Positions 1 through 7,885 of a stretch of DNA of 61,252 bases are shown one piece after another. The stretch is from Robertmurraya massiliosenegalensis JC6 (lineage in GTDB: Bacteria; Bacillota; Bacilli; Bacillales; Cytobacillaceae). The DNA is taken from the NCBI RefSeq assembly GCF_000311725.1, contig NZ_HE978514.1, positions 1 to 61,252 on the forward strand, given 5' to 3'. The first letter of the stretch is position 1, and the number at the start of each line of letters is the position of its first letter. The translations under genes were made by a program, and so were the position numbers. The notes beneath the pieces were generated by a model that searched no databases, was not told the origin of the DNA, and saw only the letters and a list, made by a program, of their open reading frames with translations.

Positions 1-230
1 GAAGCTCCAATGTCTGTCGAAGCTTTACAGTCGCCTTCACTATTATATGTTGACGTATGATTTGTTTAGTTTTCAAAGTGCAGTGGATTTTCCTTTAGGG
101 AAATTCCATCCCTCTATTTCACGCTAGTGAAAATATCTTTCCTCTTTTTCACGAAAGCGAAAATTTCTTTCGTTAATCGCTTTTTTCGCTAGTAAGAAAA
201 ATTCGTTATCGCTTCAGAGGCGACTTTCTT
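1..230 (-). other. rRNA operon leader, partial
   Basis: On the minus strand, positions 82-61 contain CTTTGAAAACTAAAC, the boxA-like antitermination element typical of Bacillus 16S leaders. Short inverted repeats rich in TTTCGCT/AGCGAAA lie between it and P2. No mature 16S sequence is visible, so only the leader is inside the window. The operon is transcribed leftward, as rrnD lies next to ygxA in B. subtilis. Confidence 0.7.
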
Positions 231-259
231 AATATAACATGTGGTGTTTTTAATGTCAA
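231..259 (-). promoter_or_regulatory. rRNA operon promoter P2
   Basis: Minus-strand promoter with a consensus -35 TTGACA at 254-259, a 17-bp spacer and -10 TATATT at 231-236. It lies about 97 bp downstream of P1 and points towards the left edge of the window. Confidence 0.8.
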
Positions 260-327
260 CACCTTTTTAAAAAGTAAATCCGTCAAAGCAAAAGCATTTT
301 TCAATGCGTTTCGCAGCGACGGATATT

Positions 328-356
328 AATATACCAAGTATTTTAAAATAATGCAA
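328..356 (-). promoter_or_regulatory. rRNA operon promoter P1
   Basis: Read on the minus strand: -35 TTGCAT at 351-356, a 17-bp spacer and -10 TATATT at 328-333. A second promoter of the same spacing follows downstream. Tandem sigma-A promoters ahead of a boxA-like leader are the normal arrangement of Bacillus rrn operons. The 16S gene would lie left of position 1. Confidence 0.75.
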
Positions 357-373
357 CCCTTTTTGATATTTTA

Positions 374-1255
374 TTACGATAATTTTTTCGCAACAAAATA
401 GCAACGGTGAAAAACACCCTGTCCTTTTGTTTCCACATTCTTCACATCAATATACCCTCTATCAATTAAATACTCGATTAGAATCGTTAGATCTACTGAA
501 TACTCCACCAGTTCTTCATGAGTAAGCATATCATTAAAGGTCCAGAAATCACGTTTCTCCATCACTTCTAATAAATGAGCGATCCCTACTTTAGTTCGTG
601 AATGAATTAAAAACTCACTTGCTAGGAAGAGAAGCTCTAGACGTTTTTCCATCGTTTCATCACTGTTTACTAATTCTACATATAACTTATAAATTTCAGG
701 CTCCATCTGTTTTACCTGACTCCAAACCGTTACCTCTGGATGGAATCCATTTTCAATGATAGATAGTCTAGCTAAATGATGTAGTGAATGAATAACATAA
801 TTATACGCATCTAGGTAGTGATGATTTTCAAAGAACGCCTTGCCATCCATATACCTGCGAATAAGCTTAGCAAATTCTAATCCCATTTTTACCTTACGTC
901 CGTAAAAAGGGAATTCCTTCATCTCTTCTTTTAATTTCGCAACATATTCATTGCGATCGAAAAGGATTTTCCCATTATAAAGCCAATCGAATATTCTCTT
1001 ATTTGTTCCTAGTAAGAGCCATTCATTTAACTTCTTTTCCGTTACCATGTAGAGCGCTGCTTTTTTTCCTTCATACGAATAATGCTTCACAAAGATCGGT
1101 TGCTCTGCTTCTTTTACGATCATCAAAAGAACTGTATCGAATGTATCAGTCGTTGGTATAGAGTATTGGATTTTTTCTATCGTTAGTACACCAAGTGTAT
1201 TTGGGTGACTTGCCCTCTCTTGATAAATCGGACGAAGAATGTCTTCCATCATCAT
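374..1255 (-). CDS. ygxA: YgxA, nucleotidyltransferase-like protein
   Basis: A 293-residue soluble protein that closely resembles B. subtilis YgxA along its length, including the N-terminal LRPIYQERASHPNTLGV region. YgxA has a nucleotidyltransferase-like fold, and its biochemical role is not established. Three consecutive ATG codons begin the reading frame. A GGGGG ribosome site abuts the first, so the third (at 1249) has the best spacing. The gene is followed by the rRNA operon promoters and preceded by divergent ygzB, the same order as next to rrnD in B. subtilis. Confidence 0.9.
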   Translation of the reverse strand: MMMEDILRPIYQERASHPNTLGVLTIEKIQYSIPTTDTFDTVLLMIVKEAEQPIFVKHYSYEGKKAALYMVTEKKLNEWLLLGTNKRIFDWLYNGKILFDRNEYVAKLKEEMKEFPFYGRKVKMGLEFAKLIRRYMDGKAFFENHHYLDAYNYVIHSLHHLARLSIIENGFHPEVTVWSQVKQMEPEIYKLYVELVNSDETMEKRLELLFLASEFLIHSRTKVGIAHLLEVMEKRDFWTFNDMLTHEELVEYSVDLTILIEYLIDRGYIDVKNVETKGQGVFHRCYFVAKKLS

Positions 1256-1401
1256 TCCCCCATTATTTTGTTAGCCTATATCTTCGACAATTCTATACGA
1301 TCTCCTGCTTATTTTCTAGACAAACTTCGACAGAACCTTTTTCAAATCATTTAATTCATCTTCCATTATGTGATATAGTAATGTCTTAGGAGGGTACAAT
1401 C

Positions 1402-1755
1402 ATGGCTAAATATTCAAGTAAAATAAATAAAATCCGTACATTTGCCTTAAGCTTAATTTTTGTCGGATTTTTCATTATGTATCTCGGAATATTTTTTAGA
1501 GAGTCCGTCATTTTAGTTTCTATTTTTATGTTTTTAGGTTTACTATCTATTATCGCAAGTACTGTCGTTTATTTTTGGATTGGCATGCTTTCGACGAAGT
1601 CCGTTCAAGTTAAATGTCCGAATTGCCAAAAGCCAACGAAGATATTAGGTCGAGTCGATATATGCATGCACTGTAACGAACCGCTTACCCTTGATCCAAA
1701 ATTAGAAGGCTTAGAGTTTAACGAAAAATATAATAGTAAAAAAGCAGATTCTTAA
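1402..1755 (+). CDS. ygzB: YgzB, small membrane protein with zinc-ribbon tail
   Basis: A 117-residue protein of the UPF0295/YgzB family. Two transmembrane helices (about residues 12-32 and 40-62) are followed by a cytoplasmic zinc-ribbon-like tail with two Cys-x2-Cys pairs (CPNC and CMHC, about residues 73-95). A good ribosome site (GGAGGG) lies 9 bases upstream of the ATG. Function is unknown. It is a standard neighbour of perR and ygxA in Bacillus and is transcribed towards perR, with back-to-back terminators between them. Confidence 0.88.
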   Translation: MAKYSSKINKIRTFALSLIFVGFFIMYLGIFFRESVILVSIFMFLGLLSIIASTVVYFWIGMLSTKSVQVKCPNCQKPTKILGRVDICMHCNEPLTLDPKLEGLEFNEKYNSKKADS

Positions 1756-1773
1756 AGCTTACATACTAGACCA

Positions 1774-1803
1774 AACTCGGTAACCACGCCGAGTTATTTT
1801 TTT
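1774..1803 (+). terminator. ygzB terminator
   Basis: Stem AACTCGG (1774-1780) / CCGAGTT (1789-1795) followed by a T-rich run (1797-1803), 19 bases after the ygzB stop codon. Confidence 0.85.
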
Positions 1804-1804
1804 A

Positions 1805-1837
1805 CAAAAAAATAACTGATAGCAGGAACTATCAGTT
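1805..1837 (-). terminator. perR terminator
   Basis: Perfect 9-bp stem AACTGATAG (1814-1822) / CTATCAGTT (1829-1837). On the minus strand it is followed by a T-run (A-run at 1805-1812). The right arm overlaps the perR stop codon. Confidence 0.85.
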
Positions 1838-2279
1838 AATGAGCTTCTTTAGCTAAACAATCTGGACAAGACCCATAGATCTCCATCCGATGATGGCTTA
1901 CTTTGAAGCCAGTTACGTGTGAAGCAAGATGTTCAACTTCATCCAATCCTGGGTAATGAAAGTCGACAATTTTTCCACAAGTTTCACAAATAACATGATA
2001 ATGATGTGTTGTAATAAAATCAAAGCGGCTAGATGCATCCCCATAGGTTAATTCTTTAACAAGACCAACCTCACGAAATACTCTTAGATTGTTGTAAACC
2101 GTTGCCACACTCATATTTGGAAACTTACCTTCCAATGCTTTATAAATATCATCGGCAGTAGGATGTGACATTGAGTTTATTAAATACTCAAGTATCGCAT
2201 GACGTTGTGGAGTTATTCTAACCCCAGTTCCTTTTAAGGTATCAAGTGCTTCTTTTAATTCACTATGTGACACCGCCAT
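1836..2279 (-). CDS. perR: Peroxide-sensing Fur-family repressor PerR
   Basis: A 147-residue Fur-superfamily repressor. The winged-helix DNA-binding domain covers about residues 1-90, followed by a dimerisation domain. Residues equivalent to the B. subtilis PerR regulatory metal site are all present: His39, Asp87, His93, His95 and Asp106. The structural zinc site has two Cys pairs (C98/C101 and C138/C141). In B. subtilis, Fe-loaded PerR is inactivated by peroxide through oxidation of these histidines, which derepresses catalase, Dps and haem genes. The Asp at 106 is the position that separates PerR from Fur. A PerR box lies in the promoter region, so autoregulation is likely. hemL and a thiol peroxidase (bcp) are nearby. 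Confidence 0.95.
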   Translation of the reverse strand: MAVSHSELKEALDTLKGTGVRITPQRHAILEYLINSMSHPTADDIYKALEGKFPNMSVATVYNNLRVFREVGLVKELTYGDASSRFDFITTHHYHVICETCGKIVDFHYPGLDEVEHLASHVTGFKVSHHRMEIYGSCPDCLAKEAH

Positions 2280-2308
2280 GCACCTCTTTTCTAGTATAAA
2301 TTCTTATT

Positions 2309-2323
2309 TTATAATATTTATAA
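2309..2323 (-). promoter_or_regulatory. PerR box upstream of perR
   Basis: TTATAATATTTATAA matches the Bacillus Per box TTATAATNATTATAA at 14 of 15 positions. It lies 30-44 bases upstream of the perR start codon, where it would cover the promoter. This implies negative autoregulation, as known for B. subtilis perR. Confidence 0.75.
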
Positions 2324-2363
2324 TTAGTGTACTCGTATCGAGCCCCGTTTGTCAATATATCCG

Positions 2364-3314
2364 CTAATACCCACGGGTTAAATCTATATAATTAATCATT
2401 TTGTCACTTTTATTATTATATGTATGTAGATTTTTCTCAAATATTTCAAATGATCTTGGCAAATATTTCTTTGTCAAACTCGATAAATGTGGGGTGATGG
2501 TTACTCTTTCCTCTTTCCAAAATGAATGTCCCTCTGGCAATGGTTCCGTTGCAAACACATCTAAAAATAAATGAGCAATCTCTTTGTTCTTTATCACTTC
2601 AAAAAGAACATCTTCTTCTACCAGGTCACCACGACCAATATTAATAAAGACACACGTATCTTTCATCGATTTAAAGTGCTCATATGTTAGCAAATGAGTC
2701 GTTTCCGGTGTGCTTGGCAATACAGAAACAACAAAGTCCGCTTTTCCTACTACTGTAGAAATACCATCTAATTTACACAATTCATCTACGAATTCAACCG
2801 GATTCCCCGTTCGATTTACACCAATTGTCTTAATTCTAAATGCTTTAGCAAGTCGGGCAATTTCCCCACCAATTGCCCCTACACCTAATATAAGAATCGT
2901 TTTATCACAGAGCTCTTCCATTGACACACGACGATCCCATCGTTCCTCTTCTTCATTTTTCCATAACAATCGCGCTTGCTTAACATATTGCAACATGGTC
3001 CCCACTGTATATTCAGCCATCGGAATCTTATGTACTCCACGAGCATTGGTAACGATAATGCCTTTTTTACGGCAAGCTGACAGCGGCATTTTATCAAGAC
3101 CTGCAGACATCACCATAATCCATTTTAAATTTCGGGCATTCTCAATTCGTTCTTCGGTTAAATCTTCGCCATAGGTGATAAAAATTTCAGCCTCCTGAAA
3201 ACTTTCGAATGCATTCTTCATTCCTTTGAAAAATTCGAATTGAATAGCCGGAAATTTGGAACGAATCATTTCTTGGATTGACTCAGCAGGTAAAATCGAT
3301 GAAACAACCTTCAC
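2364..3314 (-). CDS. D-isomer-specific 2-hydroxyacid dehydrogenase
   Basis: NAD(P)-dependent oxidoreductase of the D-2-hydroxyacid dehydrogenase superfamily. The better start is a GTG at 3314: it has AAGGAGGG 7 bases upstream and removes 28 unlikely residues from the longest frame, leaving 316 residues. Numbered from that start, the Rossmann motif GVGAIG is at about 144-149, and the catalytic Arg228, Glu257 and His276 of the family are present. The N-terminal half is the substrate domain. The exact 2-ketoacid substrate cannot be read from sequence. It appears monocistronic. The gene is not one I place in the corresponding B. subtilis locus. Confidence 0.88.
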   Translation of the reverse strand: MKVVSSILPAESIQEMIRSKFPAIQFEFFKGMKNAFESFQEAEIFITYGEDLTEERIENARNLKWIMVMSAGLDKMPLSACRKKGIIVTNARGVHKIPMAEYTVGTMLQYVKQARLLWKNEEEERWDRRVSMEELCDKTILILGVGAIGGEIARLAKAFRIKTIGVNRTGNPVEFVDELCKLDGISTVVGKADFVVSVLPSTPETTHLLTYEHFKSMKDTCVFINIGRGDLVEEDVLFEVIKNKEIAHLFLDVFATEPLPEGHSFWKEERVTITPHLSSLTKKYLPRSFEIFEKNLHTYNNKSDKMINYIDLTRGY

Positions 3315-3510
3315 ATTAACACCCTCCTTATTTCCTTCTATTATAAACTTTTTTAACACGTTAATGGTTGATTTATTCCAAAAAAAGCAGGCCAACAATG
3401 TGACCTGTGAAAAATAAACATTTGTCTGAGGAGGTATGCCCTAATACAATCATATTCAACACTTGTATAGTTGCGTGGACACCAGCACAGGCTTTCTAAA
3501 AAAACAGATC

Positions 3511-3538
3511 AAAAAAGCTGCCTCAATAATAAGCAGCT
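3511..3538 (-). terminator. Terminator downstream of the papain-like hydrolase gene
   Basis: Stem AGCTGC (3516-3521) / GCAGCT (3533-3538) followed on the minus strand by a T-run (A-run 3511-3516). Confidence 0.75.
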
Positions 3539-3568
3539 CATCAAAATATAATATAAGAAATAAGTTCA

Positions 3569-4147
3569 TTAAACTCCGATAACATTTCGAACTGGTATGG
3601 TCGTCATTTGATAATAATGTTGATACTCATGAAGCTTTCCTTCATATACAAGTTCCAATGTAGGAATTAGGACAAAATCATCTGGTCGGACAAGTTCTGG
3701 ACATTTCTTCCAAAGTTTCAAACCACTCATCCTCAGAACAGTAGCGACAAACTGGGAACATGTAAAGGCATTGTTTCGCTTTAGCTCCATATTAAGAGCA
3801 ATGGCGAAAATTCCCATCAAGTTATATCTATAATTAGCCGAAAAACGTTCAAACTGATAAATAATCTGGATAATGTGATTAAATTGTTCTTCGTTCACCG
3901 TTAATTTATACAATACACATTTTGTTTCCTTTTTATGAAAAAAGACGCCTTGGTCCATGCGTTCTTTCACAAAACCTCCCGAGAAAGGATTTGTGTATAC
4001 CTTTCGTCCAAAGCTATAAATATCCTCCAAGCCTTCATCTAAGGCGATGGAAACATGATTATATGGAAATCTTGTGTACATTTTAATCATTTTAGAAAAC
4101 CAGGTGCCTGTATCTGTTAGAAGAATATATATCTCTTTTTCTCTCAA
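3569..4147 (-). CDS. Permuted papain-like hydrolase (YiiX/NlpC-P60 related)
   Basis: A 192-residue protein with no signal peptide. An early His in the context PYNHVSIAL (His31) and a later Cys in FTCSQFV (Cys130) give the His-before-Cys order of the circularly permuted NlpC/P60 papain-like hydrolases (YiiX/YebB group). Such proteins are usually thiol amidases or peptidases. The substrate here is unknown, and because there is no secretion signal a cell-wall substrate is not assured. It is a single gene with its own terminator. Confidence 0.65.
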   Translation of the reverse strand: MREKEIYILLTDTGTWFSKMIKMYTRFPYNHVSIALDEGLEDIYSFGRKVYTNPFSGGFVKERMDQGVFFHKKETKCVLYKLTVNEEQFNHIIQIIYQFERFSANYRYNLMGIFAIALNMELKRNNAFTCSQFVATVLRMSGLKLWKKCPELVRPDDFVLIPTLELVYEGKLHEYQHYYQMTTIPVRNVIGV

Positions 4148-4261
4148 ATTCTATCACCTTCTTTGGCTCATTTTTTATCGGAATCCACAACATTTTTCTA
4201 TTTTCATAAGTATTAGACGTATTTAAACAAGAAATTACTTCATTTTTTTGCAATTTTCTTT

Positions 4262-4303
4262 AAAAAAATAAAAAAATTGACCCCAATCTTAATTGGTAGT
4301 CAA
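4262..4303 (-). terminator. bcp terminator
   Basis: On the minus strand an imperfect stem, TTGAC plus CCAAT pairing with ATTGG plus GTCAA (4277-4303), is followed by a run of T (A-rich 4262-4276). A second dyad, ATCCTAT/ATAGGAT at about 4312-4327, lies between it and the bcp stop codon. The rest of the 4148-4418 interval shows nothing recognisable. Confidence 0.6.
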
Positions 4304-4418
4304 TCAATTGCATCCTATTCATAGGATTCATGACCAATATTCAACTAAATGATTCAAGAGCGACACGTATGTCTTAATGAAATCATACTATGAACCTTTG
4401 GTCTGATCCAGATCATAT

Positions 4419-4886
4419 TTATAGATATTCTCTCAAATATTGTAAAGTATCTTCTACATGCCCTTTAACCTTGACCTTTTCCCACGCTCTAGCAATTTTT
4501 CCCTCTTTGTCAATGATGAAAGTAGAGCGTTCGATTCCCATATATTCTTTCCCAAAATTCTTCTTCAGCTTCCAAACGCCAAATTTCTCGGCCACTTCAT
4601 GATCAACATCTGCCAATAGAAGAAAAGGAAGTCCATGCTTTTCAATAAACTTCTCATGTCTTGCAATCGGGTCAGGACTCACTCCTAAAATCACTGCATC
4701 AACATCCTCAAAGTTCGTGTGCTGATCTCTGAAATCACATGCTTCAGTTGTGCATCCAGGAGTCATATCCTTCGGGTAAAAATACAAAACGACATTTTTT
4801 TCGCGATAATCTGAAAGCTTCACCGTACTTCCATCACTTGCTGGCAATTGAAAATCCGGTGCCAACTGACCTTGTTCAATAGACAT
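4419..4886 (-). CDS. bcp: Thiol peroxidase Bcp (peroxiredoxin)
   Basis: A 155-residue peroxiredoxin of the Bcp/PrxQ class, orthologous to B. subtilis YgaF. The peroxidatic Cys45 is in the motif PGCTTEAC, and the probable resolving Cys50 lies five residues later, as in PrxQ. It reduces hydrogen peroxide and alkyl hydroperoxides using thioredoxin. It lies in the perR-hemL neighbourhood, as in B. subtilis. No obvious Per box is seen upstream. Start ATG has a plausible GGAGGGAT ribosome site. Confidence 0.93.
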   Translation of the reverse strand: MSIEQGQLAPDFQLPASDGSTVKLSDYREKNVVLYFYPKDMTPGCTTEACDFRDQHTNFEDVDAVILGVSPDPIARHEKFIEKHGLPFLLLADVDHEVAEKFGVWKLKKNFGKEYMGIERSTFIIDKEGKIARAWEKVKVKGHVEDTLQYLREYL

Positions 4887-4952
4887 ATCGATCCCTCCAA
4901 TTCATTCCTATCATTAGGGTAACGAATCGGAAGAGCAAAAACAAGCTATACA

Positions 4953-5357
4953 CTATTTCTCCATGTCAAGTACTGTCCTCGCTACAAAAGCTGCCGGAAT
5001 CGTATAGCCAATCAACGCTTCAATAACGGCAATAATTCGTCCCACTCCAATTGGCGCAATATCCCCATACCCTACTGAAAATAATGTAACAGCACTAAAA
5101 TACAGCCCTGTTTCAAGACGTTCTATAAATCGATTTGCAACTGGTACATAATTGTCATCCAGTACCGGGAAGTCGTGTAGTTCTAGCAATATATATAAAA
5201 GCCCAAAACTAATCATAACGGTTGCATAAATAGAGGCTAAAAATAAAAAATTTTCAAGTGATACTCGCTTCCCTTTGATTTTATTCGGAGTAAAAAGAAG
5301 TCGTACACTGCTTACTATACAAATCACAATTAGAATAATTGACGAGTAAAAAACCAT
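4953..5357 (-). CDS. Two-pore-helix type potassium channel, pore only
   Basis: A 134-residue membrane protein with an N-terminal hydrophobic helix (about 3-22), a second helix (about 36-60), a pore loop and a final helix (about 106-127). The selectivity-filter sequence SVGYGD (about 94-99) is a variant of TVGYGD, so this is an Ion_trans_2 family K+ channel. There is no RCK/TrkA-N regulatory domain, unlike B. subtilis YugO, so gating would rely on the membrane part or on another protein. It lies between bcp and the divergent glutathione peroxidase gene. Confidence 0.8.
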   Translation of the reverse strand: MVFYSSIILIVICIVSSVRLLFTPNKIKGKRVSLENFLFLASIYATVMISFGLLYILLELHDFPVLDDNYVPVANRFIERLETGLYFSAVTLFSVGYGDIAPIGVGRIIAVIEALIGYTIPAAFVARTVLDMEK

Positions 5358-5503
5358 CCATTCCCCTCATCTCAAGCAGATATAATCGTTCGAGTCTCTT
5401 CTATTTATACGTCTCATTAAGCACAGATAGAACAGCTTGTCTAAAGAGCTTTATCATAAGAAAAATGATAAACTGAGGTAAAGAAGAACTTAGGAGGGTG
5501 AAC

Positions 5504-5983
5504 ATGAAAACCGTTCATGATTTTAATGTAAAGATGACGACTGGTGAGGAAAAATCTTTGCGAGACTTTTCTGGTAAAGCATTGCTTATCGTCAATACCG
5601 CAAGCAAATGTGGGCTAACTCCCCAATTCAAAGGACTCCAAGAACTATATGATCAGTTCGCTGACCAAGGTTTAGAGATTTTAGGCTTTCCTTGTGATCA
5701 ATTCAACAACCAAGAATTCGCTAATATTGATGAAACCATGCAATTTTGCCAAATGAATTACGGGGTCACTTTTCCAATGTTTGCAAAAATCGATGTAAAT
5801 GGTGATAACGCCGACCCGCTTTTCAAATTTTTGAAAGAAGAGAAAAAAGGTGTTCTTTCCAAAAATATTAAATGGAACTTCACGAAATTCCTCGTTGATC
5901 AAAATGGGCATGTAGTAGAGCGCTATGCACCTACAACAGAACCAAGTCAAATCGAAAAAGATATTGAAAAACTATTAGCTTAG
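5504..5983 (+). CDS. bsaA: Glutathione peroxidase-family thiol peroxidase
   Basis: A 159-residue cysteine-type glutathione peroxidase homologue (BsaA-like), which in bacilli probably uses thioredoxin or bacillithiol pathways rather than glutathione. The catalytic Cys36 sits in [10 protein letters not shown], and the Gln70, Trp124 and Asn125 partners of the tetrad are present. The longest frame begins with a GTG inside the ribosome site AGGAGGG. The ATG at 5504 is the correctly spaced start. It joins perR and bcp in a peroxide-defence neighbourhood. Confidence 0.9.
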   Translation: MKTVHDFNVKMTTGEEKSLRDFSGKALLIVNTASKCGLTPQFKGLQELYDQFADQGLEILGFPCDQFNNQEFANIDETMQFCQMNYGVTFPMFAKIDVNGDNADPLFKFLKEEKKGVLSKNIKWNFTKFLVDQNGHVVERYAPTTEPSQIEKDIEKLLA

Positions 5984-6013
5984 AAAGGATTGCCTACTTG
6001 GTAATCCTTTTTT
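5984..6013 (+). terminator. Terminator after glutathione peroxidase gene
   Basis: AAAGGATT (5984-5991) / AATCCTTT (6003-6010) with T-run to 6013, directly after the stop codon. Confidence 0.85.
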
Positions 6014-6081
6014 CCATTAACAGCAAATCAAGCAAAAAAGTGCTAAAATGGGATAGGTATTATTAAAGTATTAGGAGGATT

Positions 6082-7386
6082 ATGATGAAGTTTACAAATT
6101 CAGAACGTCTTCACGAGGAAGCGTTAGAATACATAGTTGGCGGGGTTAATAGCCCATCCCGTTCTTATAAAGCGGTTGGCGGCGGCTCCCCTGTTGCGAT
6201 GGAGCGAGCAAGCGGTGCATATTTCTGGGATGTCGACGGCAACCAATATATCGATTATTTAGCGGCATATGGTCCCATCATCACAGGACACGCCCACCCA
6301 CACATAACAGAAGCCATTAAACGAGCGGCTGAGACAGGTGTTTTATACGGCACCCCTACACCACACGAAGTGAAATTTGCAAAAATGCTCCGCGAGGCAA
6401 TGCCTAATCTGGAAAAGGTTCGTTTTGTCAATTCTGGTACTGAAGCCGTTATGACAACGATTCGTGTTGCCCGCGCTTATACTGGCAGGGACAAAATCAT
6501 TAAATTTGCCGGATGCTATCATGGCCATTCCGACCTCGTTCTTGTTGCGGCTGGTTCTGGTCCATCTACTCTTGGTACACCAGATTCTGCTGGCGTCCCT
6601 AAGAGCATTGCCCAAGAAGTGATTACCGTTCCTTTTAATGATATCGAACCATTTAAAGAAGCATTGCAAAAATGGGGCGACCAAATTGCTGGTGTTCTCG
6701 TTGAACCAATCGTTGGAAATTTTGGAATCGTTGAACCGAAGGAAGGTTTTTTACAACAAGTCAATGACCTTGCCCATGAAGCCGGAGCCCTTGTCATTTA
6801 CGATGAAGTCATTACTGCTTTCCGCTTTATGTATGGTGGTGCGCAGGATATGTTAGGCGTTCAACCTGACCTAACCGCTATGGGGAAAATCATTGGTGGT
6901 GGTCTCCCTATTGGCGCATACGGTGGCAAGAAGGAGATAATGGAAAGTGTCGCTCCACTTGGACCAGCCTACCAAGCTGGTACAATGGCAGGAAACCCTG
7001 CTTCTATCTTATCTGGTATCGCCTGTCTAGAAGTGTTAAAACAAGATGGTGTATACGATTATTTAGATAAACTCGGCGCAATGCTTGAAGAAGGAATTAC
7101 AAAATCAGCGCAAGAACATCAAATTCCAATTACAATCAACCGACTTAAGGGAGCCTTAACTGTTTACTTTACAGATGTGAAAGTCGAAAATTATGAGCAA
7201 GCTGAGAATACGGATGGCGAAATATTCGCTAAGTTCTTTAAACTCATGCTAGAACAAGGAATCAATCTTGCTCCGTCAAAATACGAAGCATGGTTCGTCA
7301 CGATCGCTCATACAGTAGAAGATATTGAAGCAACCCTTCACGCTGTTAACCAAGCATTTCAGGAATTAGCAGCAACAAACTCTTAA
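6082..7386 (+). CDS. hemL: Glutamate-1-semialdehyde 2,1-aminomutase
   Basis: A 434-residue class-III PLP aminotransferase-fold enzyme converting glutamate-1-semialdehyde to 5-aminolevulinate in haem synthesis. It carries the GSA-aminomutase signature with the PLP lysine in [10 protein letters not shown] (about residue 270), and its length is typical. Its position beside bcp and perR identifies it as the equivalent of B. subtilis gsaB, the second GSA aminomutase gene outside the main hem operon. Two adjacent start codons are possible (6082 and 6085). The ribosome site TAGGAGG suits the second slightly better. It is monocistronic. Confidence 0.94.
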   Translation: MMKFTNSERLHEEALEYIVGGVNSPSRSYKAVGGGSPVAMERASGAYFWDVDGNQYIDYLAAYGPIITGHAHPHITEAIKRAAETGVLYGTPTPHEVKFAKMLREAMPNLEKVRFVNSGTEAVMTTIRVARAYTGRDKIIKFAGCYHGHSDLVLVAAGSGPSTLGTPDSAGVPKSIAQEVITVPFNDIEPFKEALQKWGDQIAGVLVEPIVGNFGIVEPKEGFLQQVNDLAHEAGALVIYDEVITAFRFMYGGAQDMLGVQPDLTAMGKIIGGGLPIGAYGGKKEIMESVAPLGPAYQAGTMAGNPASILSGIACLEVLKQDGVYDYLDKLGAMLEEGITKSAQEHQIPITINRLKGALTVYFTDVKVENYEQAENTDGEIFAKFFKLMLEQGINLAPSKYEAWFVTIAHTVEDIEATLHAVNQAFQELAATNS

Positions 7387-7422
7387 AAGAACGAGCATAA
7401 ATATTCATATTTTATGCATCAA

Positions 7423-7448
7423 AGAGCCTTGATTGGCTCTCTTTTTTT
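7423..7448 (+). terminator. hemL terminator
   Basis: AGAGCC (7423-7428) / GGCTCT (7435-7440), then a run of seven T. Confidence 0.88.
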
Positions 7449-7461
7449 GTATAATATTCAT

Positions 7462-7475
7462 TGAAAACGTTTACA
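7462..7475. promoter_or_regulatory. cre site (CcpA operator)
   Basis: TGAAAACGTTTACA fits the cre consensus TGWAANCGNTNWCA at every position, and also when read on the other strand. It lies about 70 bases upstream of the proposed gltB promoter, which would suit CcpA-dependent control of glutamate synthesis by carbon status. Confidence 0.7.
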
Positions 7476-7543
7476 ATATTAGATTTCATGGTAAATTTTT
7501 CCCTGTTTTTTCTAAAAATATATCCAAGTTTCTGTATAAATAA

Positions 7544-7572
7544 TTGATTTCTGAAAATTCTTATGATACACT
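7544..7572 (+). promoter_or_regulatory. Candidate gltB promoter
   Basis: -35 TTGATT (7544-7549), a 17-bp spacer and -10 TACACT (7567-7572). Transcription from here would give a leader of about 305 nt before the ATG at 7886. Confidence 0.5.
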
Positions 7573-7579
7573 GGAATTA

Positions 7580-7885
7580 CTATTTGGCTACTTTAGGTGT
7601 GGTTATTTTTTGTCATATAATCTCACAACAAACTAGAGACGGAGTTTCACCTTTTCGAGCTCTTCCCCAATAGTTTTCAAAAAAAGCAGACTTTATCATT
7701 TTCGAGAATGATAGAGATGCTTCCTTCAATTTTCCACTCAAATTAAAGCCTATGGTTTGACTGATGGTTTATCGCCGATTGGTTACTTAATACATAGCAT
7801 ACCAATCAGGAAACTTCGGGAGACCGCTTATGAATTTTTAGGAGGTGAACGGCTTTTAAGGCAAAGCCTTTTTTAAGCCTAAGTT
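7580..7885 (+). other. Long gltB leader with hairpin between Shine-Dalgarno and start codon
   Basis: The leader contains hairpins ATCATT/AATGAT (about 7696-7713) and GATTGGT/ACCAATC (7777-7783, 7801-7807). Near its end a strong ribosome site, AGGAGGTG (7840-7847), is followed not by a start codon but by a nested hairpin (about 7851-7879: GGCTT/AAGCC outside, AAGGC/GCCTT inside, T-rich 3' side). The ATG comes six bases after it. The inner stem plus six T also resembles an intrinsic terminator. No known riboswitch class is recognised. Confidence 0.55.

Noticed and set aside
3399-3568. Possible small gene or RNA upstream of the 2-hydroxyacid dehydrogenase
   Set aside because: Contains GAGGAGGT followed by ATG CCC TAA only. 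The longest minus-strand peptide (26 residues) has no ribosome site.
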